Source: Carya illinoinensis (taxonomy: Eukaryota > Streptophyta > Magnoliopsida > Fagales > Juglandaceae). From it: DNA of 64,000 nucleotides. The notes below the pieces were generated by a model. That model was not told where the DNA came from, did no database searches, and saw only the letters and a program-made list of their open reading frames with translations. Below, piece after piece: positions 46,186-57,066 of the stretch (positions are counted from its first letter, which is position 1; every line of letters begins with the position of its first letter). The stretch covers positions 25,354,501-25,418,500 of the forward strand of contig NC_056757.1 of assembly GCF_018687715.1 (NCBI RefSeq), given 5' to 3'. The position numbers and the translations under genes were made by a program.

Positions 46186-49100
46186 TTAAGAGATATTCAT
46201 AGCATGCATCATACCTATTTCTCTTCTGATCATACATAATCTATCTTCTGGTAAAGGTTTTGTGAAAATATCTGCTAACTGATCGTGTGTGTTTGTGAAC
46301 TCTAACATTATATCACCTTTTTGCACATGATCTCGAAGAAAATGATACCTTATTTCAATATGCTTAGTTCTAGAATGTTGTATTGGGTTCTTTGAAAGAT
46401 TTATAGCACTTGTATTATCACATTTGATTGGAATGTGATTATACATGAGTTTAAAATCTTCAAGTTGTTGCTTCATGTAGAGAACTTGAGCACAACAACT
46501 ACCCGCAGCAACATATTCTGCCTCAGCAGTAGATAGTGCAACAGAATTTTGTTTTTTACTAAACCAGGAAACTAATGCATGACCTAAGAAATGGCATGCT
46601 CCACTAGTGCTTTTTCGATCTATTTTACAGCCAGCATAATCTGCATCTGTGTAGCTGATTAGATCGAAAGATGTGTGCTTAGGGTACCATAACCCTAAGT
46701 TAATTGTACCACTAAGATATCTAAGAATGCGCTTAACTGCAATTAAATGTGATTCTTTTGGAGATGATTGAAAACGTGCACATAAGCACACACTAAACAT
46801 AATATCTGGTCTACTGGCTGTTAAATATAATAAGCTACCAATCATACCTCGATATATCTTCGAGTCAACTGGCTTACCGGATTCATCTTTATCAAGTTTA
46901 GTTGATGGGCTCATTGGTGTTCCAATTTCCTTAGCATTTTCCATCCCAAACTTCTTCAGTAATTCCTTAATATATTTTGATTGATTGATGAATGTCCCAC
47001 TTTTTGCTTGCTTAATTTGCAATCCGAGAAAGAATGTAAGTTCACCCATCATGCTCATCTCAAATTCTTCCTGCATAGTCTTAGCAAAAACTTGACACAT
47101 ATTTTCATTAGTAGCACCGAATATTATATCATCAACATAAATCTGAATCAAAAGAATATCATCATTTTCATATTTAATGAAAAGAGTTGTGTCGATTTTT
47201 CCTCTTGAAAAACCTTTTTCAATCAAGAAACCACTGAGTCTCTCGTACCAAGCTCTAGGAGCTTGTTTAAGTCCATATAGTGCTTTTGTGAGTTTGAAAA
47301 CATGATTTGGGGAAATATGATTTTCAAAACCTGGAGGTTGCTCAACATATACCTCTTCATTTATAAAACCATTTAAGAAAGCACTTTTAACATCCATTTG
47401 AAAAAGTTTGAAATCTTTATAACAAGCATATGCAAGTAGCATTCGAATAGCTTCTAATCTTGCGACAGGTGCATATGTCTCATCATAATCGATTCCTTCT
47501 TCTTGATTAAAACCTTGGGCTACAAGTCGAGCCTTATTTCTAGTAATGACTCCAGACTCATCTTTCTTGTTTCTAAAAACCCATTTTGTTCCAATAATAG
47601 TATAATTTTTGGGTCTAGGAACAAGTGTCCAAACATCATTTCTTTCAAATTGATTCAACTCTTCTTGCATAGCTAGAATCCAAGATTCATCAAGAAGTGC
47701 GTCATCAATATTTTTGGGTTCAATTTGAGATAGAAAAGCAGTATGATTACAAATATTTCTAAGAGATGATCGAGTACTTACACCTTGTGAAGGTTCTCCC
47801 AAAATTTGTTCCACTGGATGATCTTTCACAAATTTCCACTGTTTGGTTGCATCTTGTATTAAATTTTGATGATCTTTCCTGATGGCTCCATGTTGAACTT
47901 CCTCTATTGCTTTCTCTTTGTTGAGATTGAGACTTTCTGTGTTATTTATACCTTCTATTTCTTCATCAATAGATTTCTTGGAGAGTGGAGAATTAGATTC
48001 ATCAAATACTACATGCATAGATTCTTGTACAGTTAAAGTCTTTTTGTTGAATACTCTATAAGCTTTACTATTAGTAGAATACCCGAGAAAAATACCTTCA
48101 TCAGATTTTGCATCAAACTTGCCTAAATTATCTCTGTCATTCAAAATAAAACATTTGCATCCAAATACATGAAAGTAACCAATGTTGGGCTTTTTCTCAT
48201 TCCAAAGCTCATAGGGGGTTTTATCTAATTTAGACCTTAACATAACTCTATTTATAACATAACATGCAGTACTTACCGCTTCGGCCCAAAAATAACTAGG
48301 CAAGTTGTTCTCATTGAGCATTGTTCTTGCCATCTCTTGAAGAGATCTATTTTTCCTCTCTACTACCCCATTTTGTTGAGGAGTTCGAGGAGCAGAAAAA
48401 TTATGAATAAAACCGTTTTCATCACAAAATGTTTCAATATTTTTATTAACAAATTCTTTTCCCCTATCACTTCGGATACTTGAAATAGTATAGCCCTTTT
48501 CATTTTGAATTCTCTTGCATAACTTGGTAAAGGCATTATGTGCCTCATCTTTATGAGCAAGAAAGATGACCCAAGTATATCTAGAGAAATCATCAACAAT
48601 AACAAATGCATAATATTTTCCTCCTAGACTTGCAACTCTATTTGGTCCAAAAAGATCCATGTGTATCAGTTGCAATGGTCTAGTAGTGGAAATATGTTTC
48701 TTAGTTTTAAAAGAAGTTTTTGTTTGTTTACCAAATTGACATGCATCACAAATTTTGTCTTTAAGAAAATATGTTTTTGGTAAACCTCTCACAAGATCAT
48801 TTTTTGAAAGTTTGGAAATAAGTTCCATGTTGGCATGACCTAATCTTCTATGCCATAACCAACTAGTTTCATTTTGAGCTGACAAGCAAATAGCATCTTG
48901 TGAGGTAATTTCTTCAAAATCAATTATATAAACATTATTGTTTCTAAAAGCAATAAAACAAATATTACAATCATGATCATTCAAAATAATGCATTTATCC
49001 ATTTTAAAAGTAACTGTAAATCCTTTATCACATAATTGACTTATGCTCAAAAGATTATGTTTTAAACCTTCAACAAGTAGAACATCTTCAATTATGAGAG

Positions 49101-49275
49101 AAGATTCATTACCAATTTTACCTATTCCCACGATCTTCCCTTTCGAGTTGTCTCCAAATGTCACGTGTCCTTCTTCTTTAGATCTAAGATCAAAGAACTT
49201 AGTCTTGTCTCCCGTCATGTGTCTTGAACATCCACTATCTAAAAACCACTTATTTTTACTTGTGGATGACTTCAT
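46186..49275 (-). CDS. pol: Pol polyprotein of the Sirevirus-type element (PR-IN-RT-RH)
   Basis: 1029 residues with no stop. Protease active site [10 protein letters not shown] at residues 18-27. Integrase zinc-binding HRRLGH...CDAC around 140-180; integrase core from HMDLFGP, with SDRGKEF and the following [11 protein letters not shown], around 205-310. Reverse transcriptase includes [11 protein letters not shown] and IYVDDIIFG (near residue 711). RNase H has YTDADYAGC and [11 protein letters not shown], and the protein ends HAMNIS. All catalytic motifs look intact, so the element may be able to act autonomously. It is in a different frame from gag: gag stops at 49334, 59 nt before this ATG, and a TAG lies in the pol frame 9-7 nt before the ATG. 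Pol must therefore be made by frameshift, splicing or reinitiation. Confidence 0.95.
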   Translation of the reverse strand: MKSSTSKNKWFLDSGCSRHMTGDKTKFFDLRSKEEGHVTFGDNSKGKIVGIGKIGNESSLIIEDVLLVEGLKHNLLSISQLCDKGFTVTFKMDKCIILNDHDCNICFIAFRNNNVYIIDFEEITSQDAICLSAQNETSWLWHRRLGHANMELISKLSKNDLVRGLPKTYFLKDKICDACQFGKQTKTSFKTKKHISTTRPLQLIHMDLFGPNRVASLGGKYYAFVIVDDFSRYTWVIFLAHKDEAHNAFTKLCKRIQNEKGYTISSIRSDRGKEFVNKNIETFCDENGFIHNFSAPRTPQQNGVVERKNRSLQEMARTMLNENNLPSYFWAEAVSTACYVINRVMLRSKLDKTPYELWNEKKPNIGYFHVFGCKCFILNDRDNLGKFDAKSDEGIFLGYSTNSKAYRVFNKKTLTVQESMHVVFDESNSPLSKKSIDEEIEGINNTESLNLNKEKAIEEVQHGAIRKDHQNLIQDATKQWKFVKDHPVEQILGEPSQGVSTRSSLRNICNHTAFLSQIEPKNIDDALLDESWILAMQEELNQFERNDVWTLVPRPKNYTIIGTKWVFRNKKDESGVITRNKARLVAQGFNQEEGIDYDETYAPVARLEAIRMLLAYACYKDFKLFQMDVKSAFLNGFINEEVYVEQPPGFENHISPNHVFKLTKALYGLKQAPRAWYERLSGFLIEKGFSRGKIDTTLFIKYENDDILLIQIYVDDIIFGATNENMCQVFAKTMQEEFEMSMMGELTFFLGLQIKQAKSGTFINQSKYIKELLKKFGMENAKEIGTPMSPSTKLDKDESGKPVDSKIYRGMIGSLLYLTASRPDIMFSVCLCARFQSSPKESHLIAVKRILRYLSGTINLGLWYPKHTSFDLISYTDADYAGCKIDRKSTSGACHFLGHALVSWFSKKQNSVALSTAEAEYVAAGSCCAQVLYMKQQLEDFKLMYNHIPIKCDNTSAINLSKNPIQHSRTKHIEIRYHFLRDHVQKGDIMLEFTNTHDQLADIFTKPLPEDRLCMIRREIGMMHAMNIS

Positions 49276-49333
49276 GCATACCTATAAAAACAATTAAAAT
49301 GATTTTTCTTGGTACCCAAGTTCTTTGGGTCCT

Positions 49334-50968
49334 TTATTTATTAGTATTAGAAGAAACAAGATTTTTAGGTACCCATATGGCCCTAATAGTCATTGTATGA
49401 TTTCTTCTAATAGGACAAGTATGATAATTATGACCATTTCTATTACAAAAATTACAAATAGCATGTGACATATATGAAAAACTTGAATGATTATAATAAT
49501 ATCCTTTTTTGACAAAATTATTTTTATGAAAAGAATTTTGAATATTAGTCTTTGAGGTAGAATGATTATCAAAGAAATTTTTATAAGGTTTGTATTTTTG
49601 TTTTGGCATATATCCCAAACCTGCCTTGTCAAAAACACATCTTTGACTACCAAGAAGTTTTTCAAAATTTCTTTTTCCATTCGTAAAGTTTTCAACAATA
49701 TTTTCTAAATCGGTTTTCTTCTTATTCAATTCAAGATTTTCATCTTTCAAAATGATACTTTCTTTTCTTAAAATTTCAATTTCGTTTGTTAAAGAAGAAT
49801 TTTTCTTTTTCAAAGCAGTATACTTTATACCCAATTTTTCAAATTCCTCATAAATCTCTTCTAAAACATTTTGCAATTCTTCATATGAAGGATTTTCAAT
49901 ATTATCAAGATTTGTTACCTCAATGTCATCTTTAGCCATAAGACAAAGATTTGCTGATTCTTCATTGCTTGCTTCACTATCTGAGCTACTTGAATCATCA
50001 TCCCATGTAGCTTTCATTGCTTTCTTGCCCTTGTTTCGATTTTTTTTTAGCAGAGGACAATCTGGCTTGATATGACCAGGTTTATTGCATTTATAACAAA
50101 TTAAAGTGTCGTTTTTACCTGAATCTTTCTTGAAAAACTTTTTGAAAGATTTCCTCGGAGGAGTTCTATTTTTCTTCAAGAACCTCTGAATTCTTCTTGT
50201 TATCATCGCAACTTCTTCATCTTTATCGTCATTTTCCTCATCTTCATCACTTTCACTTTCATGAGGAACAGCTTTAAGTGCTAAGCTCTTCTTTGGCTTT
50301 CCTTCTTCTTCTCCTCTTTTCAATGTGTACTCATGGGTGATAAGTGACCCGATGAGTTCATTGACTTCGAGCTTCTTGAGGTCTCTAGCTTCAAGAATCG
50401 CTGTAACTTTTGATTCCCAACGTTTTGGTAAAGAGTTGAGAATTTTTCTTACTATCTCCACCTTGGAATAAACTTTGCCAAGAGCTGTCAAGCTGTTTAT
50501 GATGTTAGTAAAACGAGTGTGCATACTAGAAATAGATTCATCATCATTCATCTTAAACATTTCATATTCATGAGTAAGAATATAAATTTTTGATTCCTTG
50601 ACTTGCGAAGTTCCTTCATAAGTTACTTCCAAGTTATCCCAAATTTCCTTTGCCGTAGCGCAATTCATTATTCTATTAAACTCATTTCCATTAAGAGCAT
50701 TATATAATAAATTCATAGCAGTTAAATTTAAAGTATAAAGTCTATCGTCTTCACGATCAAACTCTTCTTCTTCCTTTTTGACCTTTACTCCACCAACTAC
50801 TTTTGTTGGAATATAAGGTCCATTTACAATACATTTCCATATTTCTCTACCTTGAGCTTGAAGAAATATTCTCATTCTAACTTTCCAGAATGAGTAATTA
50901 TCTCCACAAAAGAGTGGAGGCCGACTACTAGATTGACCTTCACCAAATGAAGCTGCAATGTTAGCCAT
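49334..50968 (-). CDS. gag: Gag polyprotein of the Sirevirus-type element
   Basis: 544 residues. The start MANIAASFGEGQSSSRPPL, then FWKVRMRIFLQ, is the UBN2-type Copia gag. An acidic tract (SDEDEENDDKDEE, about 236-248) precedes one CCHC knuckle, CYKCNKPGHIKPDC, near 290. A Ser/Asp-rich block (DDDSSSSDSEASNEES) and a long coiled coil follow (about 345-430: LEEIYEEFEKLGIKYTALKK). A second, C-terminal cysteine motif CNFCNRNGHNYHTC lies near 505-518. Gag forms the virus-like particle that packages element RNA. Long acidic and coiled-coil C-terminal regions are characteristic of Sirevirus gag. Confidence 0.95.
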   Translation of the reverse strand: MANIAASFGEGQSSSRPPLFCGDNYSFWKVRMRIFLQAQGREIWKCIVNGPYIPTKVVGGVKVKKEEEEFDREDDRLYTLNLTAMNLLYNALNGNEFNRIMNCATAKEIWDNLEVTYEGTSQVKESKIYILTHEYEMFKMNDDESISSMHTRFTNIINSLTALGKVYSKVEIVRKILNSLPKRWESKVTAILEARDLKKLEVNELIGSLITHEYTLKRGEEEGKPKKSLALKAVPHESESDEDEENDDKDEEVAMITRRIQRFLKKNRTPPRKSFKKFFKKDSGKNDTLICYKCNKPGHIKPDCPLLKKNRNKGKKAMKATWDDDSSSSDSEASNEESANLCLMAKDDIEVTNLDNIENPSYEELQNVLEEIYEEFEKLGIKYTALKKKNSSLTNEIEILRKESIILKDENLELNKKKTDLENIVENFTNGKRNFEKLLGSQRCVFDKAGLGYMPKQKYKPYKNFFDNHSTSKTNIQNSFHKNNFVKKGYYYNHSSFSYMSHAICNFCNRNGHNYHTCPIRRNHTMTIRAIWVPKNLVSSNTNK

Positions 50969-51013
50969 AAGATCTTAACTCAAAAGATAGTTAATCTTAT
51001 AATAGAGCTCTTA

Positions 51014-51025
51014 GCTCTGATACCA
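51014..51025 (-). other. Primer-binding site of the Sirevirus-type element
   Basis: TGGTATCAGAGC in element sense, two bases downstream of the 5' LTR end, complementary to initiator tRNA-Met. Confidence 0.95.
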
Positions 51026-51027
51026 AT

Positions 51028-52368
51028 TGTTGCCCAGATGACTAACACAAGAGGGGGGGTGAATTGAGTTGTATTAAAAAAAAATAACAATTATAAATCA
51101 AATATATAATATAAAATATAAACAAAATATGAAATAACAATAAATATAAGGAGTAAGGGTAAGAGAGAAGCAAACTCAGTATGTTAACGAGGTTCGGCCC
51201 CACTGCCTACGTCCTCGCCTCAAGCTACCCCTTGAGGATTCCCAAATTCACTATTCAACCTCCTTCAGGTGGAGATAGAAACCTATTACACCTTTGAACA
51301 ACACCGCTACAAAGGATCCGTGTAGAACACCCTCTACACTTGCAATCACCTTACACGTGGTGATTCAACTATTCCCTGTGTAGAATACTTTCTACACACA
51401 CAAGGGTTATACACACCCTTTTTCTGATACAAAAGCTGATAGTGGGTAGGTTATCAGAAAACACTCCTCAACGAGTGAAATAAGAACAATACAGCGCAAG
51501 CTATATCTCTCAAAATGAACAAGGATTAAGGCTCAATGTTTAGAGAAGAGAGAATGAAAGCTTTGAATGAATGTTGTATGCTCTTGGTGTTGTGAATGTG
51601 AAGCTCTCAAATGATCTATTTATAGGCATATGAGACTTCATATTCAAATTTAAAAAGATTCACATGTCAAAGACAACATCATTCACTTTTTCAAAAAATT
51701 CAAATAAAAGGTTCTTCTTTTTCAATTGTCAAAGACAACATCATTCACTTTTTCAAAGAATTCAAATAAAAGGTTCTTCTTTCTCAATTGTCAAAGACAA
51801 CATCATTCACTTTTTCAAAAAAATCAAACCTAATATTTTACTTTTGGCATATGACAAAATGAGCACACTTTCATTTTCAAAAAATTCAAACCTAATCTTT
51901 TACTTTTTGTATAAGTCTAAAAAAGCATCAATCACTTTTGAAAATATTCAAATAAAACATGCACATGTGAAAGATGACAATCAATCATCTTTAATATTTT
52001 CAAAGTTCAACCCTTTAATCAAGGCATGCACATGCAAAAGATGACAATCAATCATCTTTCAAAATTTTCAAATTTAATTTTCAAAAATATTCATGCACAT
52101 GTGGAAAATGTATTTTAATGCTTTATGATAAAATATTAATTTTGAGCATTAATCCTAATTTCGAATTTTGAAGAGATTTACAACATTACTCTATAATTTT
52201 AATGTGAACTTGTTCCCTTCTTGCTCATGCTTGTTTCCTTGATGTGCTTGACTCCATTATGTAGACAACTTGAGCTTGAGACTTCTTTATTCTTTGAATT
52301 CATTTGTTATCATCAAAATCCATGTGTAGATTTATAATCACATGAAACTTGAAATCTTGAGTTCAACA
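51028..52368 (-). repeat. 5' LTR of the Sirevirus-type element
   Basis: 1341 bp, same length and apparently the same sequence as 43185-44525. The ORF within it at 51664-52044 gives exactly the same translation as 43821-44201. TATA box at 51617-51625; three-unit repeat at about 51660-51828. Confidence 0.97.
51617..51625 (-). promoter_or_regulatory. LTR TATA box (5' LTR copy, the element promoter)
   Basis: CTATAAATA on the minus strand. It drives the genomic RNA if the element is expressed; about 590 bp remain to the LTR end, implying a long R-U5. Confidence 0.65.
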
Positions 52369-52373
52369 GGGTG

Positions 52374-54300
52374 GAAGAATATGTTCGACCCACGTTGACG
52401 GTTCAGCCTCCATCAATAATACAATATGGTATGGGGTCACGGTGGTGGTTTAGAGCGGTGGTGCGGTGTCCATACGTACGCATATTACAATAAATAGAAT
52501 ATAAATACAGTAAATATAAATAAAGAGTAAACATATATGTACAAGATTCAGCACAAAAACTACGTCTATAGATCGTTTGAATGTAAATTCATTATAATAT
52601 GAATATTTTACACTCTCTTATAACTCATTATATAATAAAACTAGAGTTTCCGTCTAAAAATTGAAGAAACTCTCTCTCTCTCTCTCCAGTTACCCATAAG
52701 TCTAAAAGCTGATGTTTGATCTTAGATCCATTTTATTCGCCCCTGTTAATATTGGTGAAAAATTCAATTTTACATCACTTCACCGTTCTTTCTCACGTGC
52801 CTACCCCTCCTTTTCCGTCACCTACTTTCTTTTCCGTTACACATTTTCCCTTCCTCACCTATCCTACCCCCTTATCCTTTGCTTGTCCCTTCCTGATTAT
52901 ACCTCACGGGTCGGGCTTGGGGCTCCATATGGCCAAGGATTTTATCCCTTTCGGGAGGAGTATCTCTCCCCCCTCTGCGAGGGGGCTGGTTTGAGTGAAT
53001 TTAATAGAATTCTAGGGAGAATGGAGAGAGCAAGAGCATTAACAATAACTTCCAAATATCAATACAAGTCTAAATTTTAGTTAGATGTGAGAAAAAACCT
53101 CTACATTAGATTAGCCAACGGTCTAAAGTTCAACACTTAAGTTACAGTCATTTTTAGATACTCTTTAAACTTGAAGAGTTAATTATTCACATGCCAAAAG
53201 ATTATTTTATGAATTTTCACATTATACAATTTTCTTATTAATTGCTTCCGTCCATTACATTTTATCATTTGTCCAATATATCTGTTTTATGCATCCACCT
53301 GGGATGATCATGTTGTTTTGTTGGTTCATGTTATTAGTTAGTTTCATGAAATGGATTTTTTAAACAATAATAAAAGTACTACAAATTATTAATTAATATT
53401 TTTTTGATAAGTAAAATAAATATTTTATTTAATTATTAATTAATATATGAGGTGTATTTGTAAAATATAAAAAAAAAAATTCAAATTTTATTAAAATATA
53501 TAATATTATATTATTATTTTACCTTTAAGATGGCTAATCCAATGTGGTCTCATCTAGTTAAAACTTGATGCTATGGCCAAAATGGGAGATTCTAGCTAAA
53601 CTTTGGACTTGGCAATTACTAGACCATTGCCAATGCTCTAGAGATAGAAATGCAACTCTAATAGCAGGCTTAAGTCATTGATATGAAAGGAATATGTTGA
53701 AGAAACTATTTAGGACATGGAATTAAGGGCGAGTAAATACATTCTTCCAGTGTTATTTTCCTGCCGCTTCTGCACAAGATCCATTTTCTCCAAAACTAAT
53801 CAGGAAATAAATTACCGACCATCTTTTCCACAAATATCAAAACTGATCAGACTCACAAATCTGAAAGCATTACCATTTACAAAAGCATTACTAATTCAGT
53901 GTCACCTATAATCAGGAAATAATTATAGTATCGAATTTAGAAGTTAGAAAGGAGTACCGGGTAATCAGATCAAACTGGCGTTATGTATTGTGTCAAAAAG
54001 TAGTGTACCTATACATTGTAATGGTGCCCTATTAAATAGAAACAGCCATTATAGACAACAACAACAGATTACTTTTCAAATTCTCTATGATCCTCTGACA
54101 ATCCCACCAAAATCAACTTCTACTAAATTGAAAAAAGGTTCGAATGTAAGAACTGCAAACCTGCAATGTCCCACAATTGTGTCAGATTTGGGAAGGTTAT
54201 AACCAAATCTTTTCTCCCGATTCATGAAAGAGATCCATCAGAGCAAAACACTGGTTTGTGTGTAAATGGAGCTCCCACATCTGTGCCAGTCACTCGGTTG
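52374..54300. other. Intergenic region between the Sirevirus-type element and the TPS gene
   Basis: No gene supported. It holds a (CT)n run at about 52670-52687, a pyrimidine-rich stretch (52770-52900) whose two overlapping ORFs are not protein-like, and a MITE-like element at 53030-53645. The TPS 3' UTR probably occupies the right end. Confidence 0.5.
53030..53645. mobile_element. MITE-like element with GAGCATT...AATGCTC ends
   Basis: AAGAGCATTAACAAT at the left and, inverted, AGAGCATTGGCAATGG at the right form short terminal inverted repeats around an AT-rich, non-coding interior. Similar GAGCATTGGCAATGG ends are common in plant MITEs. Boundaries approximate. Confidence 0.5.
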
Positions 54301-54304
54301 CAAT

Positions 54305-57066
54305 TCAAACAACACTCTCAAAAGAAACCTGGATATGGGCAATATGCCTAGGCTTCGGACTTGAAGCAGTAGCTAGCCCTTGAAGCAATTTCACAACATC
54401 AGCAGTATCCTCGAGGTAATACTTTGCCTTGCTTGGTTTTCGACCAACAGTGCAAGCGAAGATCTCTGGGGCTGCAGGCAAGGATGGACTAGAAACTGTG
54501 CTTAATATGCGCTCGAACATATCTTCATCGGATCTATCATCTCCAATGCACATCACAAAATCCGGTGGAGCCCCAACATTGACCATTCTCAAAAGAACCT
54601 TTTCGGCAACCAACCCCTTGCTGACTCCCTGAGCATGAAATGTGACATTAATCAGAAATTTCGCTCCCAATTGATGGACAAGAGAAACAACAAAAGGGGC
54701 AGGGAACAATCATACCTGTGGCTTAACTTCAACAATATGCTGGCCCCTGTGAACAACTGCGGGTTCATTAGAAAGTACACTTTCCAGATGATCCAACAAC
54801 TCCTTTGCTTGGCAAGATCCAAAGTCAGGGTCAGCATCCTGATGGTGCCATACCAAAGCACTTTCTTTATTATCTATGTTGGAGCCATCAGTTGCCTCTG
54901 TATACAATCTCATCACAGGTTCCACAATATTTTTCCAATCAAGATCAGCACCAACTGGACTTGTTTCCCACTCAGAGGATCGATTTGACCTGCAAGAAGA
55001 AAAGAGCAAAAGAATCTCAGTTTCTCTGGAAAAGAACTTCAAGAGGCCAACTGGTTGCCCAAACCAGCTAACTTAGCGTACCTCAAGAAGTACCCATGTT
55101 CGGCTGCTATTCCCAGCATCTCACACGGAGCAAACCACTCACTCAGAGGACTCCGCCCTCTCCCGCTAACAATAAATACAGTGTTCTTGGGATCATTGCA
55201 CAGAACATTCAGAACAGATATGACTTCAGGGCTGGGAGTTTTAATAATAGAAGTTTGTGGAACAACAGTACCATCATAGTCCAGAAATATTGCTCTTCTG
55301 TTAGTCCTTTTATATGCTGAGACAATGTGGTCAATGGACAACTTCTTAAATCCAGGAGAGAGAGAAACAACTCTAAATCCCAGACCCAAGCCCATCTTCC
55401 AGCATCGTTTACTGTAATGATCCTGGCATGCTCTGTCTAAGTCCTGCATAAAGCTGCGAGCCCAATAAGCTACATCATGAGAGCTGACATACCGATAGTG
55501 TTTCTCATGTCGCAACTGCTTCTCAGTATCACGCAAGGTGATGGCTGATTCCAAGGCATCAGCCACAGCATCAATGTCCCAGGGGTTAACCCTGATTGCT
55601 CCACTTAAAGAAGGCGAGCAGCCAATGAACTCAGACACAACAAGCATGCTTGTTCGAGGAGAATCAGATTTTATACCCATAGCTTCATCCATATATGGAG
55701 TGCCCTGTCTGCATACAATATACTTGTAAGGCACCAAGTTCATGCCATCCCTCACAGCACTAACTATACAACATTCTGCTACCGCATAATAGGCAGACTT
55801 CTCAAAACGTGGAACAGGACGATCGATTAGAATCACTGGTTCATAATTAGGTGAACCATAATCCTTATTAATCCTTTCGGCAATTAAATAGGTTTCTCTC
55901 TTTGCTTCCTCGACATCTTTGCCCAAGCCCCTTGCAGGGTTCACTATTTGAACCAGAACAATCTTTCCCTCCAGCTCTGGATGCTGCTGCAATAGCTGTT
56001 CCACAGCTAGAAGTTTAAGACTAATACCTTTAAATATATCCATGTCATCAATACCAAGAATCACCTTTTTCCCTTTAAACTGTTCTTGAATTTCTTCAAT
56101 TTTGGCAGAAGTCGAGGGAAGATTCAGCACAGATTCAAGTCGACCCATATGAACACCTACAGGAAGAATTTTAATATAAACCATGCGGCCAAAGTAATCA
56201 AGCCCAATGTGTCCTCGCTTTGATTCATAATCCAGACCCAACATTCGACTGCAGCATGAGAGGAAGTGACGTGCATAATCAAATGTATGGAAACCAATTA
56301 AATCACAATTTAGCAGTCCCCTCAAAATTTCATCCCGAACGGGGAAAGTTCGGTATATCTCTGATGATGGAAAGGGGCTGTGAAGAAAGAAACCAAGCTT
56401 GACTCGATTATATCGCTTTCTCAAAAATGTTGGAAAAACCATTAAATGATAATCATGAACCCAAACAGAATCGTCCTCAGGATTAATTATTTCCATGACC
56501 TTGTCTGCAAATATCTTGTTTGCAGAAACATAGGCCTGCCAAAGCAAGCGATTAAAACGATCACCATGGTCTGGGCACATAGGTAACATATAATGAAAAA
56601 GAGGCCAAAGTTGCTGTTTACAGAACCCAAGATAAAACTTATTCTGCAGGTCATGGGGTAGAAAAGTAGGCACACAATTGAAGTCCTCCAGTAGTTTTTG
56701 TGCAACCTCTTCTTGTTCATTAGCATCTATTTCAACCTTAAGAGAACCCACATAAAGTACCTCTGTTTCAGAAGAGAAACCATCCTTTAACTGTAATAGA
56801 ATTGAATCCTCATCCAAACTGAAGCACCATTTATTATTTTCTGTATCCCTTTTGGCATGCAAAGGTAGCATATTTGCCACTACAATTTTCCTCTCACAAA
56901 AAACATCAGAATTCCCATCATTACTGCCATAACCATCCAAGTCAGAGATGATTCCTGGAGCAGTCATGACCCGTGGAAGCATTCTGGGAGTATGAGGAAC
57001 ATCCAATAGGTCTCCATAGGCCAAGTCTAAGAAATTGGCACCTGATCTTAATGCCATTAATGACAA
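54305..57066 (-). CDS. TPS: Class II trehalose-phosphate synthase/phosphatase-like protein (TPS9/TPS10-like)
   Basis: Coding exons 57066-55082, 54989-54716 and 54628-54305 join in phase: 2583 nt, 860 aa, the usual class II size and exon plan. Start region MALRSGANFLDLAYGDLLDV, followed soon by PRVMTAPGIISDLDGYG, as in TPS9/TPS10. A GT20 glucosyltransferase-like domain spans about 60-545 (KQQLWPLFHYMLP, VWVHDYHLM, FFLHSPFPSSEIYRTFP, RDGMNLVPYKYIVCRQG). A HAD phosphatase-like domain follows from about 590: FLDYDGT at 594-600, VSGRG, and GDDRSDEDMF in the last exon. Class I TPS makes trehalose-6-phosphate; class II proteins generally lack measurable activity and are thought to regulate sugar/SnRK1 signalling in the cytosol. 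That role is family knowledge, not shown here. Two in-frame ATGs (57066, 57057) compete as start. Confidence 0.95.

Larger units (their letters stand above)
43185..52368 (-). mobile_element. Intact Sirevirus-type Ty1/Copia retrotransposon, very recent
   Basis: It is flanked by the 5-bp target duplication GGGTG (43180-43184 and 52369-52373). Two 1341-bp LTRs (TGTTG...CAACA) run 43185-44525 and 51028-52368. They have the same length, and every stretch I compared is identical, including the internal repeats. The primer-binding site is at 51014-51025 and the polypurine tract just right of 44525. Gag (50968-49334) and pol (49275-46186) are complete. Lineage is inferred from the FWKVRMRIF gag start, the single CCHC knuckle and acidic/Ser tract, a coiled-coil-rich gag C-terminal half, and a duplicated GGGGGAG polypurine motif. 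A 1.6-kb stretch between pol and the 3' LTR carries two ORFs on the opposite strand instead of the env-like ORF some Sireviruses have there. Confidence 0.96.

Noticed and set aside
49390..49698. 102-codon ORF overlapping gag
   Set aside because: Ile-rich shadow of the gag frame.
52712..53080. Overlapping ORFs of 122 and 92 codons
   Set aside because: Lie in a pyrimidine-rich stretch; Phe/Ser/Pro/Leu-biased translation in two frames with no domain.
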